A stretch of DNA of 64,000 bases from Prunella strophiata (taxonomy: Eukaryota > Chordata > Aves > Passeriformes > Prunellidae), in contig JAZBQD010000005.1 of assembly GCA_036583965.1 (NCBI GenBank), positions 186,001-250,000 of the forward strand, read 5' to 3'. A program made the position numbers and the translations under genes. The notes under the pieces are model-generated. The model searched no databases, was not told where the DNA came from, and saw only the letters and a list, made by a program, of their open reading frames with translations. Within the stretch, counting starts at the first letter, position 1. Each line of letters begins with the position of its first letter. Below, in pieces: positions 33,879 through 47,252 of the stretch.

Positions 33879-36800
33879 ATGAGCCGTATCTCTTTCAGAT
33901 CATCTACTGGAGGGGGCATGAGGGGCTTTAGCTCAGGCTCTGCTATCGTAGGAGGTGGTGGTGGTGGGACCAGAAGCAGTTTTAGCTCTGTCTCTGTCTC
34001 CAGAGTTGGAGGAGGAAGAGCTGGAGGTGGAGGAGGCTTTGGAGCTGGCGGTGGCTTCGGCAGCAGAAGTCTCTATAACTTGGGTGGAAGCAAAAGAATT
34101 TCCTACAGCTCGGTCGGTGGAGGTCTACGGAGTGGAGCCGGGGGCGGATACGGCTTCGGTCTTGGCTATGGTGGTGGAGCAGGCGCTGGCTTTGGCTTAG
34201 GAGGAGCCGGTGGTGGTGGTGGCTATGGGCTGGGAAGTGGATTTGGGCTGGGAGGGCCCGGATTTGGTGGCCGAGGTGGCCCCGGGTTCCCTGTTTGCCC
34301 ACCTGGTGGCATCCACGAAGTGACTGTCAACCAGAGCCTCCTGGCACCCCTCAAGCTGGATATCGATCCGGAAATCCAGAAGGTGCGAACACAGGAGAGG
34401 GAGCAGATCAAGACCCTCAACAACAAATTCGCCTCCTTCATTGACAAGGTGAGAGTTTGGTCTGAATCACTGAGCCACGCATGCTATCAGTTGCCTCGGG
34501 AAAAAAACTTCAGGAAGAAACTTCATTTGGATTTAGGGACTTGCCTGAACTGATCCCAGCCGACAAACAACGTGGGCTTGGCTGAAAACTAAGAACTGTT
34601 TTATGTTTCCTCTTAGCAAGGATGAGTTTTTCACCACCTTTATATTATTGACAAAGTAATTTTCTCTCTTCCCTGTAAAAACAATCCTGGGGTGGATGAA
34701 TCTTCTCCTCTACAATGGGATACAACCAGTTTAAATCAGTAAGGTGGGCTGAAAATCTACTGTGGGGAGAAACATTAAAGTTGCAAGTATGGGTGTTTGG
34801 CCTGATTAAAACTCCTGAAAAAAATCTTGCTAAACATCTCCAGAAGCTTCTAATATTTTTGAGAATCCAATGCCCTAAACTGTTACATTCCTAATAATCC
34901 CTTCTGATTGTCTCAACATCTCTGGACCTTTTCTCTTGGTGACCCCACCTTTTCCTGGCAGTTGTGAGGTTTTTCGCACATGTCCCTCGTTTTGTTTCTC
35001 CCCAGGTGCGCTTTTTGGAGCAGCAGAACAAGGTGCTGGAAACCAAGTGGTCCCTCCTCCAAGAGCAGGGTCACACTGTCACCAGGAAGTCCCTGGAGCC
35101 CATTTTCGAAGCCTACATCAACAACCTCCGGCGGCAGCTGGACAGCCTGATGGGAGAGAGGGGCCGGCTGGACTCGGAGCTCCGGAGCATGCAGGACATG
35201 GTGGAAGACTTCAAGAACAAGTAAGGGATCCCTCTCTGCAGCAGTGAGTGATTCCAGCCAGGAAAATCTGGGCCAGGTGCTCATTCCTGCTGCTGCACAC
35301 TTGGTGTTTGATCCGGGTTCCTCTTCCCGGCATAAAACGTGTTCCCAGAATTAGCCCTTGTTATTTTACATTTATCACAAGCAAGGTCAGTGTTTAGCAC
35401 AGAATTCCTGGGGAACTGCTCCAGCACAACAGAGGTCACAGTCTGATCCCTGGAGTCTCCTGAAATAACATACCAGGAGACAGAAAAATTAGTAAATTGT
35501 GAGGATAATAGACAGGCGAAACCAGAATGAAATGTAGCCAATAAACTTCCAGCTCCAAAATCCCCCATTTCCCATTCTCTGAAGGAAATTCCAGCCTTTC
35601 TAGAGGGCCCAGGTGTCCTGGAATGCTCAGGCTCACTCAGCTCCCATCATCTGGAAGATGATCGGCCCTTTGCCAAAAATTTCCATGGGAAGGGAATTAA
35701 CTCCCTGCTGGGATCTAGTGGAGGGGGGACGGATCATTCTCAGGACACACCAGTCAGCACCTGCTGCCTGGAGGGGATTTTTTGGGGGGGATTTTTAGGT
35801 GAGGCCATTGACTTTTATTTGGCTGAGAACAATATGGCCCTTCTTCAACCAGTCCTGGCTGCAAATTTGAGAATCACCCTGCAGGGCTGGAATATGTTAA
35901 TATTAGGTAGTTAAACATGGGAAGAGACAGATTTTTGGGAGGGGAGCTGAGAAGGCAACACTTAGATCCAACAGGAGAGACTGGCAGAGCTTCTGGTGTG
36001 GTTTGGGTGTTTTTGAGGTCTTGAAATGTGTTCTAGGCTTTTAGAAATACTGGTTAGGCCCGAAATGATCAATTCTACAGTCTGGATTTCAGAGCTGCCT
36101 CCTGGGAATGAGAACACATTTTATTTTAAGTCTGGAGTTTGTTCCCAGTCCACTGGCCAGTTCCCACCTCTTCCCTTGTCCACTAAGAGATCTGGCTGCC
36201 CATATTGGTGAGAGGACTGGCATGAATCTGCCTTTGAAACCCAGGTTTTGTCTCAGGAGCCTGCATGTTTTGTCTACTTTCTAGCTAAGCCCTGCCCTGA
36301 TTATCTGATGAGAGAATGTTGCTCAGAGCCATAGAAAGTTCCACAGAACCACTGTCAGAGCTATAATGATCCTCTCTTGCTCAACCATGGAGTTTTTTGT
36401 TTTAATTAAATGCTGCAGTGGGTTCTTCAGAGCCATTAGCATTATTATAATATCAAATATCAAATTATTGCTTTATTATACATTTGTAGGCACTGCAGTG
36501 CAGCTTTGTTGAAGGTCTTTTGCATAACTTTGCTTAGAGCGAAGGTCACCAGGAATGGCTGCTCCTGCTTCCTGCCAAAATGGGCTCTGAATCTGCACAT
36601 TTATGTATGAGCTTGACTTTATGGGCAGTGATTAAAATATATTAATTTAACTGGGACTACTCACACCATGGAGTCCCACAGTTCAAAGACAGTAATATTT
36701 GCTCTGCGTCTGCTCTGGATAAACATGTGGGAGTAGGGAATATATCCATGAGCCACAACTGATGATTTGGGAATGGGGTGCTCCCACCTCTTCATTCCAT

Positions 36801-39717
36801 CCAACCCCTCTCACTCTTTTATCCTGGCAGATATGAAGATGAGATCAACCGGCGCACGGGTGCTGAGAACGAGTTCGTGGTGCTTAAGAAGGTGACTGGG
36901 TTGGGAATTATGGGCCAGGAAAGGGAATTAACTCACCTTGCAGATTTCATGCAAGACTTGGTGGGAGTTGGGGTCCTGCACCCTCATGGCTGGGTCAAGC
37001 TGTGAGACCAGCACATCCTGGGTTGGGTCCTCCTGAGGCCAGGAATGGGCACAACTTTCTCTGTGCCAACAGCTGCCCTGTTTTCTTGTGGCTCAGCTCA
37101 ACTCAGTCTCTTGTCACATCCTTGTGAGTCAGAGCTTTGCCTTCTGCCCAAGAACCTGGTTCTGGCTCACAGTCAATGTCCAACATTACATTAAAAAAAT
37201 ACCTTAATCACAGGGACATAAAAATGAGCCTAAGGAGCTGCTGGCAGTGGCACAGGTTGCCCAGGGAAGCTGTGGTGCCTCATCCTTGGAAGAGTCCAAG
37301 GCAGTATGGTCTCTGGAAGGTGTCTCTGCCCATGGAAGGGATGGGAATTGGATAAGCTTTCAGGTCCCTTCCAACCCAAATCATTCCATGATTCCATAGT
37401 TCTATGAATAATAGACCTGGAAGCAGACAAGGTCCCATTGGTGTCCTGAAGCTACTTTGTGTTCTGGTTTCATCAGAAACCATTGGTATTTTCTCTTTAG
37501 GACGTTGATGGTGCCTACATGAACAAGGTTGAGCTTCAGGGCAAGGCCGATGCGCTGGCAGAGGAAATCAACTTCCTGAGAGCTCTGTATGAGGCGGTGA
37601 GTGGTTCCTGGAGAGCATCCCCCAACTCCTGCCCCGTGGATCCATTACCCAGGGCTCTATGGGACCAGAGGAGAAGGTGGTCCCAGTCTTTTGGAAATGA
37701 TAATGCAGAAATAAGTTACAAAATGGAGACGGAGCAAGGGAAATGCAAGAAAACATCTTGGCGGGCAGGACTCCCAAATCACCTCATCCCTGTGGTTTCC
37801 ATCATGGACACCAGACCATTAACTTCATTTTTTGCACCTTCTGCAGGAGTTGTCCCAGATGCAGCAGCAAGTGTCTGACACCTCCGTGGTTCTGTCCATG
37901 GACAACAACCGGAACCTAGACCTCAACAGCATCATCGCCGAGGTCAAGGCGCAGTACGAGGACATTGCCAACAGGAGCCGCGCCGAGGCCGAGGCTTGGT
38001 ACCAGAACAAGGTGGGTAACCGGGGTGACAGACTGATTTCTCTGGTCAGAAATGATCAGAAATTATTTCCCATCAGCTCAGGGGAGACAGGGATGAGATG
38101 TTCAAAATTTTGACTTCGGGCTCAGAGTCACTGGCAGAACTGGCCTTAAACACTTCCCCTTCCAGGTTCTTGTAGGTGACAATGCCCAGGTCCCCTGTGC
38201 CATCAGATATTGAGAGTTAAGGGCAAGTGCCATTGTTCCATGGGCAGATTTCAGAGGAATCTTTTCCCCTTAATCCTCATCCAGACCTGCTCTTTGTCCC
38301 CTAAGCCTTCTCTGAGCTCCGAGTGCTCACCAGTGCTCTCCTCCTTTCCCTGCACCAGTACGAGGAGCTCCAGGTCTCTGCTGGGAGACACGGGGATGAC
38401 CTGAGGAACACCAAGATTGAGATTTCAGAGATCAACCGGATGGTCCAGAGGCTGCGGAATGAAATCGACAGCGTGAAGAAACAGGTAGGAGAGGGATGGT
38501 CCTGCAGAGCAGGAGGAGGTGGGTGGGAGGTGATGGTGGTCAGGCACAGCAGGAAGAGCCAGGTCCCATCAGGAGCCCTCAGTCCCATCCTGGGAGCCAC
38601 CAGCCAGGCTCCACAACTCCCCAGCAACAGAGAGAGTGGTTTGGGGAGCACAAATGAAACAACTGCCTGTTCTCTCCACTCCCAGTGTGCCAACCTCCAA
38701 GCAGCCATTGCTGAGGCTGAGGAGCGTGGGGAGATGGCCCTCAAGGATGCCAAGGCCAAGCTGACCGAGCTGGAGGATGCCCTGCAGAAAGCCAAGGCTG
38801 ACCTGGCCCGGCAGCTCCGGGAATACCAGGAGCTCATGAATGTCAAACTGGCCCTGGACATCGAGATTGCGACCTACAGGAAGCTGCTCGAGGGCGAGGA
38901 GAGCAGGTGAGGACACATGGACCTGCTGTGTGCTGAACAGGGAGCATTTCCTTGGGGTCAAACAGCTTTTCTCAAGGGGCTGGAGCACCAGGGCAAACAG
39001 ACAGATGGTTGAAATTGTGAACTTTGTAGGCAAAATTTTGTTTCTCCAGCTGTTGGCAGCAGATATGGGTAAAAATGAGCATTATCAGCTTTCAACTGTA
39101 ACAGAGACACACCCCACCCTACTGAAGGCCATGCAGGTCTAATTAGATGATCCCGTGGACAAGGTTTTGGCATTATTGCTCACTTTCCCCTTTCCCAACA
39201 GGCTTGCTGGAGAAGGAGTTGGAGCTGTCAGTGTCTGTGAGTATCACCTCCCTTTTACCTCTTCATATCCCCCTCCTTCCACCTCTTTGTATCTGCCTCC
39301 CTTCCCCTTCCTCCCACCCACCCCTCACCAAAGGGGTGACACTGCAGATCTCCCCACCTTGGGAGTCCAGCTGTCCCCTCACACGGGTGTTCCTGGTTCA
39401 TTCCAGCTGTGGTCAGCAGCTCCAGCGGGATGGGCTACGGCGGTGGGAGCTGCCTGGGCATGGGCGGGGGGCTCAGCATGGGCGGCGGCGGCGGCAGCAG
39501 CAGCTACACCATGAGCAGCAGCGGCTTTGGAGGCGGCAGCGGAGGCTTCGGAGGCAGCGGAGGCTTCGGCGGCGGCAGTGGAGGCTTCTCCGGGGGGCTC
39601 AGCTACGGCGGAGGCAGCTCCTTCAGCTCTGGGAGCAGCCGGGGCGTCAGCTCCAGCACAGGAGGCAGTGTCAGGATCGTTTCCAAGACCACCACCAGCA
39701 AAAAGACCATCAGATAA
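33879..39717 (+). CDS. Gene C: glycine-rich type II keratin, KRT5/KRT6-like
   Basis: Type II cytoskeletal keratin, expected to pair with type I keratins in the cytoplasm of keratinocytes. Exons: 33879-34448, 35006-35220, 36831-36891, 37501-37596, 37847-38011, 38359-38484, 38686-38906, 39202-39236 and 39407-39717; 1800 nt, 599 aa, frame intact. Head 1-172 with glycine loops and '[12 protein letters not shown]'; H1 block '[18 protein letters not shown]' close to mammalian KRT5/6/75; rod about 173-484 with the initiation motif [11 protein letters not shown] and termination motif [13 protein letters not shown]; Gly/Ser tail 485-599 ending TTTSKKTIR. The start at 33879 was chosen because it follows the TATA box; the open frame extends upstream to 33525, before the promoter. 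By sequence and position it is my best KRT5/KRT6A candidate; orthology to one of these is uncertain. Confidence 0.95.
37235..37410 (+). mobile_element. CR1 LINE fragment in intron 3 of gene C
   Basis: 'tgcccagggaagctgtggtg', 'gtgtctctgcccatggaagg', 'ggtcccttccaacccaaatc', 'ccatgattccatagttctat'. Shorter in the middle than sibling copies, so internally deleted. Confidence 0.85.
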
Positions 39718-40281
39718 GGCTGGCAAGCAGATGGCCGTAGGCAATTCCGGCCTCCTGCTCTGCAGGTCATGGTGTAAATAGCTGCGCTAGAGCCTCTCCT
39801 TCCTCCGTCCTTCACCTCTGGGGCAGCAGGGGGGACCAGGACCCCTCTGTGAGAATCTGGAGCGCCTTTGGCTGAAGCACAGGTTGTAACAGGTCACTGG
39901 CTGGGCATGGACCCCGTGGTGCCCCTCTGTCAGCAAGCCCTTGGTGTCTCCTCAAAGTCAGGCGTTCAAAGGGAAATGGAAGCACTAAGGAAGAGGGACA
40001 GCCATTTCGTTCATCCCATTCCAAGGGTGAATCACAGCCTCGTGGAACCACAGTCCCAGGTCCTCAGCAGTGAAAACACCTCCAAGAGGCTCTAAAAGCC
40101 TCTGCCCCCAACATGTTACAACCCCCAAAGGTTTTGTCTGCAATTCAAGGTGACTTCCAGCCCCTTCTGTTTTCTCCGGCACTTGTGGGAAAGGTTTTTG
40201 CTTTGTGTGTATAAGATTTCTGACTACTTGTCCTCATGGCTGCAGCCTCATCACTTCCCTGCCTAACCTACTGTAAGGTCC

Positions 40282-40287
40282 AATAAA
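40282..40287 (+). terminator. Poly(A) signal of gene C
   Basis: AATAAA about 565 bases after the stop at 39715-39717, followed by T- and G-rich sequence. A typical keratin 3' UTR length. Confidence 0.8.
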
Positions 40288-40494
40288 AGAGCATTTGTCA
40301 TTTTTAAACTCTGCTGGGTTTCAGTTTTTCTTCCCTCCTCCTGCTGTGGGTGTTGGTCTGTGCCGTGTCCCTGCTGCACTGGGGACACCCTGAGGGCAGT
40401 TCTTGAGACAGGATTGGCTCCTTGAGGAAACAAAACTCAGTTTTAGGACTTGGGCTCTATGACAAGTCGGCGCAAATGGAAAGGAGGATGAGAT

Positions 40495-40597
40495 GAGCAG
40501 CCTGGTCTATGGAAGGTGCCCCTGCCCAAGGCATGTGGGTGGGACTGGATGGGCTGTAAGGTCCCTTCCAACCCAAACTAATATGTGATTCTATGGA
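40495..40597 (+). mobile_element. CR1 LINE 3' end fragment
   Basis: 'aaggtgcccctgcccaaggc', 'gggactggatgggctgtaag', 'gtcccttccaacccaaacta' and a terminal 'gtgattctatgg'. Confidence 0.85.
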
Positions 40598-43500
40598 TGG
40601 GGAACTGAGGCACAGGAAGGAAAAGCTGCCTCAGAACAGAGCCAAAAACTGGATGAAGCCCATTGGGGTGGTTACCTGCAAAGTTGCCCTTTCTGCCTGT
40701 CACTGCAGGAGGAAGGAAGTGCAGGGAAGTAGGGGAAAAGGAAGGTCATTCCCAAAGGTTTATTTGGGATTCATGGGCTGGCTCATGCAGGGCATAGCTC
40801 AGCCACTAGTTTGTACAAGCAGGAGCAAATTTTACATCAGAGGAGCCCACCTCTGGCATCAGCACCATGGCGAGCACACAGTGAGGCTGGCACACAGCAG
40901 GAAGGGCTTGGAGCAGGTGGGCATTGCCCTGGTTGGGGAGAGCAGCTGCAGGGGCAGGTACAGGGCAAGGCACCCAAAATCTGCACACACACTGTTTGCA
41001 CACTGAGGTTTCTCTGGGATGTGCAAATATCCCATGAAACATCCTGGCTGCTCCTCTGCAGGGGCAGTTTCAGGGCCTCAGTTTCATTTGGAGTGAACCC
41101 AAGCTCTTCCAAGGTGCCCACAGCACATCAGTCTCCCAGTTCCCACCCAGCCATCCAGGAGGTTTCCATGACCTGCCTGGTTGAGGGGTTTCAGCTGAGA
41201 TCTCATACCAACCCCGGGCTCCCTCCTGTGGCTCCACAGGCATCTCCTGATCCCACTTCCTGCCAGTGCCAGGTGTGGATCCCAGCAGGAATGGGGCAGC
41301 ACCAGGCAAGGTGGGAATCCAGCCCCCATGGCGGGACAAGAACCATGGGCAAGGAAAGAGCCAGGGCAAAAAGGGGACAGATGAGGAAGGACCCACAGCC
41401 CTTTGGGAATGCTGGTCCCAAAAGGAGATGGTCAGTGTCCATCAACCCATCCCTCAATCCCTGCAACCTCCAGCCAGGGGTGGAGAGGAGAGGGGCCATA
41501 AGCCGGGTCTGCTAGAAAAAGCCCCTTGTGCAACATTCCAGAGCACCTTTCCAGGGAAAAGCCTCCAAGCTCCCACACCAATGGGACCCCCACATCCATC
41601 ACCTGGTGCAGGTGTGAGAGTCCCAGCCAAGCCAGCCGAGCATCTCCAGCAGGTGGGGACCCAGAGCAGGGAAATGGATGGTCCCGCCCAATGGTCCTAT
41701 GGTGGGATGAACATCCTGAGGCTCCACTCCAGCAACCAGGAAGGGCCATGGAACAATGTCTCGGGAAACCTGGGACAGCCCATTTGCACCAGAGGAGGTT
41801 AGTACAGAGTATGAATGGTTAGGCTCCATTAACTGAAGAGTTTTACCCACTTTTCAAGCATCTGGCCTTGTTCCTTAGACTGATTTGAGGGAATGGGGAC
41901 AAACTCCCAGAGCTGAGGTGGTGGTTGGAGGCAGAGCAGCCCAATTTGTTGGGTTTTATTATTGAAAATGTCAAATCTGATGGTTTCTGGTTTTTAACCC
42001 AAATTGCACAACACATTGGACCATCGGCCACGTCAACACATGGGTCCACCACCAATGAACCCTTCATGAAACATCTTTGCCAAATCCTTACCCATCCCCA
42101 TGGCACCAGGACAGCTCCTGAGCCTCCATGAGCCAGTGCTGGGTCTGTCTTCTGCACTCTGAGGGTGAGGATGCAGCCAAAAAAGCCCTGAGCAGCTCTG
42201 TGTGTTTTCTGTTTCCAGTGAACTGTTCTAAGAGTCCATCCTGGCACATCTTTCTTGTGAATTTGCAGAGCAGATACAAAAAGCTGTATTCAACTTCCAT
42301 CCTCCAGATTTGCAGAGACCTGAAAAATTTGAAACACTCAAGTCAAACGTGACACGTCATTTTAGCTGCCATCAAAACACCGGGTGAAACATTTTCTGAA
42401 ACCCAACATTTAATTTCAACGTTTCCTATGGGAATGGTCCTGTCCCAAAACACTGAACCAACTCCCCTTAACAATTCCAAAATGCAACTTTGCAGCTTTT
42501 TTGACTCAAAAGAGGAATTTCCATCAAAGAAAATTATTTTAATTTGCAAATTGTTTATTCACACAGGCTGCAAATGAAACAAGACACAAAGTGCCTGCAG
42601 GGAACAATATTCCCAGCTGCCATCTGCTCAGCTGGAGCAATATCCTGCTGCCCAAAGCAGTTGGAGGTCAGAAATTGAACCAATCCCTTGGGACAGCCGA
42701 GTGGTAAATAAACACGAGGCCCCCTGGAATTGCTGCCCTGTGATTGGATCCACTTTACAGGACACGTGGATAATCTTTATTTATCTTCCCAAATCCTTGT
42801 GCTGATCCAGGTTTGTTTTATCAGGGAGAAATTAAACTCCACACCAGCACTGTGGATCTTCAGAAGGAAAATCAAGCCAGGAGCAGGATGGAGCTGAGGG
42901 ACGTGGAGTGTGCACAGAGCTTGCTTGTAGGACTCCCCAGCAACACCATTTCCAGGGCTCTGTGTTCTTTACTGAGAGAAAAGACATGCCCCAGGGCCAG
43001 GAGAAAGGATGGGATAGGACAAATACCCTGCTACCATTGACAGCCTTTGGAGTTCATGTTTTCATGTGGGGTCACAGCCCCAGCAGCCCAGCCCAGGGCA
43101 GGGGACTCTCCAAAGGAGAATTACAAGGAGATGTGGAGGATCCAGGTTCCTTCAGGGCCCACCAGCCAGGCATCAGATCAGGACAAAGGAGGTACCAGAC
43201 CCCTCCAGAAGTCTGAGGGTCCTTCAAGATGCAGCAGACCCCAGGGAGAACAAGCCCTCCCAGGCGTGTGCCAGGCAGCAGTGATGGAGCTGAAGTTCTT
43301 CGCTAAGCCTGGAGTGCACCCAGAGTCTCCGTGCTAGCACAGAAAACAATTATCTGGGGAAAGCAGGTCACACCTACACTTCAAAGTGACCCAGGAGTTG
43401 GAGCTGACTGGCCTCCAGATACTGCTGGGAACAGGCTCAAAGGACCCAGCACAGGGCAACACCTATGGGAAAACTTCTGAGGAGCTCGTCCTAATTCATC

Positions 43501-45029
43501 CCTTCGGGAAATGGGATTCATGGACACTCACCTCCCACCCAGGAGGTCTCAGAGGGGCCCAGCCTCACAGCACAGGGATGCTGTGAGCTCAGTGGTCTCC
43601 TGTGGAAAAACCTCAGTCTTGCTGGTCTTCATTAACATGGGATGAAATAGTAAATTACGCCCGAAATGAGTCGGGTTTGAATTCAGCTTGGAAGCCCAAG
43701 TTTAACCCAAAGGCTTTAATTTAAGAAATTAACCTAAATTACAGCCTTGACTTTGCTGATAATTAAACTGAGATTAGGTAGCACAGGTGAACCACTGCAA
43801 GGTGGTTTGACATGCTCTTGTTTTACAAATATGGTTATTTTTGCAAACAAAACACAGAGAGGAACATCCAAAAATTTCAGCCTGAGAAGTTGCATCAGAT
43901 GAAGGATTCCAAGGTGGATTCTGGAGAGGAGCAGCGGAGAGAGGGATGGAGAGGAGGTGATGAAAAGCTGTTGGAGACATCCCTGTTGACTAAACCATGG
44001 GAAAATGGCTCAGATTTCTCACTAAAGGGGCTGGAGTTGCATTTATTGCCCTGACAGAGGCAGAACTCCTTAATCTCAAAGGAGAAGTTTTTTTTACCTT
44101 GACAGCAGCATGGTGCCAGATGCAAATTTAGCCAAGACTTTGCTCCCAGGTTTACAGCATTTGTAAAGTGTTCTCCTGCCTCTCACTCTGGGCTTGCAGC
44201 AACTGCTGATCCTGGTGGAAAGAAACGAGGAGGAGGGAAGGGAGCTCCAGAGCCTGCCCAGTCTCTCTCACACCAGGGGGACTCTGGCCCAGAGAGACCT
44301 GTCCAGACACAGCTTCTGAGGTGGGATCAGGAGGAAAAGCTCCCGAGCAGTGGGTGAGCTCCAGCACCATCCTCTGGAACCTCTGTATCAGCAGGTCCGT
44401 GCACCAGAGCAGCAAATCCACTCCATGTCTGGAGCTGCAGGAGCATGGGAGACACTCCCCTGGGAGCTGCCTGGAAACCCTGTGTTTCATCAACAGAGCA
44501 GGGTGGGGACCCCCCTTTCCATCAGCCCATACCCCAAACCTGTAGCTACAGCTCCTTGTGCTCCCAGTTCTGCCTTTTGTAATTACCTCTGAAATTCCTT
44601 CCGGATGAGTGACGACCACATCACCTCCACCCTGGCAGAACATGGAATAGAAAGAAATTAATTCCTTCTCAGTTGCTTGGAGGAGCTGCATTATTACTGC
44701 TGTTATTAACCATGGGCTCCAACGCACTCAGTGGATTCCTTAGCCAAAAAAAGACAAGTTTCAGATGCAAAGGGAGCCTGAGGGGAAAAAGGAAAGCACT
44801 GACACATCCCACTGGGAGAACTGGGGGAGCTCTGCCCTGCACACCCGGACTCCCCACGTTGTGTATCTCCCTGGGGAGGGAGGATCTACCTTTGGTACTG
44901 ATTTCCACTGGAAAAATTGGAATAAAACTCCTTTCAGGTACTCAGAGCTAGAGGAGATGGAGAGAGCTGAGAGAATATTCCCAAAGAACCATGGGCTGGC
45001 AACTTCCAGCTGCTTTTGAATATCTTACA

Positions 45030-45255
45030 GTCATGGAGTGGTTTGGGTAGGAAGGGACTTTAAAGCCCATCCCATCCCTGCCATGGGCAGGGACACCTTC
45101 CACTGTCCCAGCCTGCTCTAGCCTGGCCTTGGACACTTCCAGGGATGGGGCAGCCACAGCTTCTCTGGGCACCCTGTGCCAGGGCCTTGCCATGCTCACA
45201 GGGAGGAATTTCTTCCCAGTATCCAACCTAACTTTCCCCTCTTTTGATTGGAAAT
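45030..45255 (-). mobile_element. CR1 LINE fragment
   Basis: Antisense: 'tcatggagtggtttgggtag', 'gccatgggcagggacacctt', 'ttggacacttccagggatgg', 'cacagggaggaatttcttcc'. Confidence 0.9.
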
Positions 45256-46498
45256 CTTTCTGCCTGGGACTGGAATCCAGCATGTGGGAATGAATCTCAT
45301 GACCTAAAGTCCTGATATCTGTCTGTTGGTAGGCAAAGCCCCCAGACTGATCAATAATCCTTTCAAAAATGCCCTTTGGACACAGACTTTGCTTTCAATC
45401 TGTTTGTATCCAGCTCCCAAGCGTGCAGAGTCAGACCCAGTGATGTGGCCTCACTGTGCAAAACCTGCAGGATTCAGCCCTTCCTTGCGATAAAATCTCA
45501 GTCTGGCAATAAACACAAAACCAACCTGACAAACCCTGCCTAAGAATAACATTGAATTTAAAACCTCCATTGCAAACATCACCCCTCAGACAGCTGGGAA
45601 ACAATGGGGACACAAAAAATTTCTGGGAGTTTCCTGCACCTGGATACATTGCCAGGCAGGGACAGATGGAAGCACAACTGCCCCCACCATGGTAATTCCT
45701 CATTATTCCATTGATTCCTCATTATTCCATTCTTCCTGTGCTGCAGCAGCAGCTGCTCTGGCCTGCAGCCAGCATAAGGGGAAGCTGCTCAGGGGTATAC
45801 ATTTACAATTTCAGTCTTTTGTATAAATAAATTAAATACAACTCCTATTTTCCTGTACAACACAAAACACCACAAGCACTTTTTGTCCCTCAAAATGAAT
45901 TCTTTTTTACATTTTTATCTTTCATTTTTACTCAAACCACCTGTTAAATGCAAAGGGCTGTGGTGGGAAAGACCCAGGATGTCCTAGAGTGTCCTAGGGC
46001 AGAGGGAATCCTGCACTTTCCAGTGGATTTCAGCAGGCAGAATCACACTTCCAGATGTGCTGAAAGAGCTGATTAAATCCTTGGGAAATGACATTGTGTT
46101 TATTAAGAGTGCATTGGGAACAGCCCCGGAGCGCTCCATTTCCACAGAGCCAGTAGAGTCAAAGCAGTTCCCATTCCCACAATCTTTCCTCCTGTGTATA
46201 TATTTCTGAGTTGTTTGCTTGTTTGTTTTCATCCTGCTAAAATAAAATCCAAACCCGAGGTGGCAGCACGTGTTTGTGACAGAGCTCAGTGGCAGCTGTC
46301 AAAATCCACACAGGAACAAAAAGATCTCGTCAAAATATTCCATTTTTATTACTATAATTATAATTTTTAAGACAGTGGAATAAGCCTGGAGAAGCAGGAT
46401 TTCCAGCAGGATTTCCAGAGGGACCTGAGCTTTTTAGGGATGGGAGCAAAACTGTATCTGCTGATTTCTGTGGTGGCTCAGAGGGGACCACATGGCCC

Positions 46499-46665
46499 AT
46501 GGAATCACAGGATGGTTTGGATGGGAAGGGACCTTAAAGATCATCTAGTCCCATGGACAGGGACACCTTCCATAGACCAGGTTGCTCCAAATACCACCTG
46601 ACCCAGCCCTGGACACTTCCAGGGATGGGGAGTCCACAATGTCTCTGGGCAAATTTTACAAGAAC
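46499..46665 (-). mobile_element. CR1 LINE fragment upstream of gene D
   Basis: Antisense: 'atggaatcacaggatggttt', 'ggaccttaaagatcatctag', 'cagggacaccttccatagac', 'ctggacacttccagggatgg'. Confidence 0.88.
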
Positions 46666-47116
46666 CTTATCACAAAGATATCCCAAAACCCCAGGATAAA
46701 ACACCTGACTGCAGGGCTGGCTGTGGAACTGGCACCAGTCCCACTCCTAAAGCACAAGGATTTCAACTTTCCCAAGCCCTGCTTGTGAACAAAAGGGGTG
46801 AAAGCAATCCCGAGGGATGAAGTTTTCCAATGACAGAGGTGTTGAGTGACAGGCACTTGAGCAGTGTTTTGCTGCCAGTGCCCAGAGTGACTCATCGGCA
46901 CTTTCCAGCTTTGAAATGGGGACTAGTCTGGCTGTCTACAAAGACCGGCGACAGTTATTCCCAAACAATTCCCTGTTGCTGAGAACCTGGGCTGTATTAT
47001 TTCAGCAGGGCGTGTGTGCAGAGTGAGTTCACTCTCCAGAATGCTGTTGGACATGCCAAGCCTAATTCATCAGAAAGATGATCCACCTCATCCAACCCAT
47101 CCCAGGCTCATACATG

Positions 47117-47124
47117 CATAAAAG
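47117..47124 (+). promoter_or_regulatory. TATA-like box of gene D
   Basis: CATAAAAG, 136 bases before the start codon. Weaker than the boxes of A and E but at the expected distance. Confidence 0.6.
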
Positions 47125-47252
47125 GGCTCTCCCCAGCCCTTGCAGAGTACAGGTTCACCTCTCTTCTTTCCCTCCTACTCCTTGCTCCAGGCCAGCACCT
47201 TTGCTCCTTTATTCTAGCTGCAGCATCCACCCCAATCCAAAAAGCCCCAGCA

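Larger units (their letters stand above)
40288..47116. other. Intergenic region between genes C and D
   Basis: At 6.8 kb this is the largest gap between intact genes. Contains CR1 fragments at 40495-40597, 45030-45255 and 46499-46665. An open frame of 191 codons on the - strand (44152-44727) and one of 234 codons on the + strand (40811-41515) have no motif I recognise. No keratin exon relic was found here. Confidence 0.55.

Noticed and set aside
40811..41515. 234-codon + strand open frame after gene C
   Set aside because: No recognisable domain, overlaps several other open frames on both strands; the stretch simply has few stop codons.
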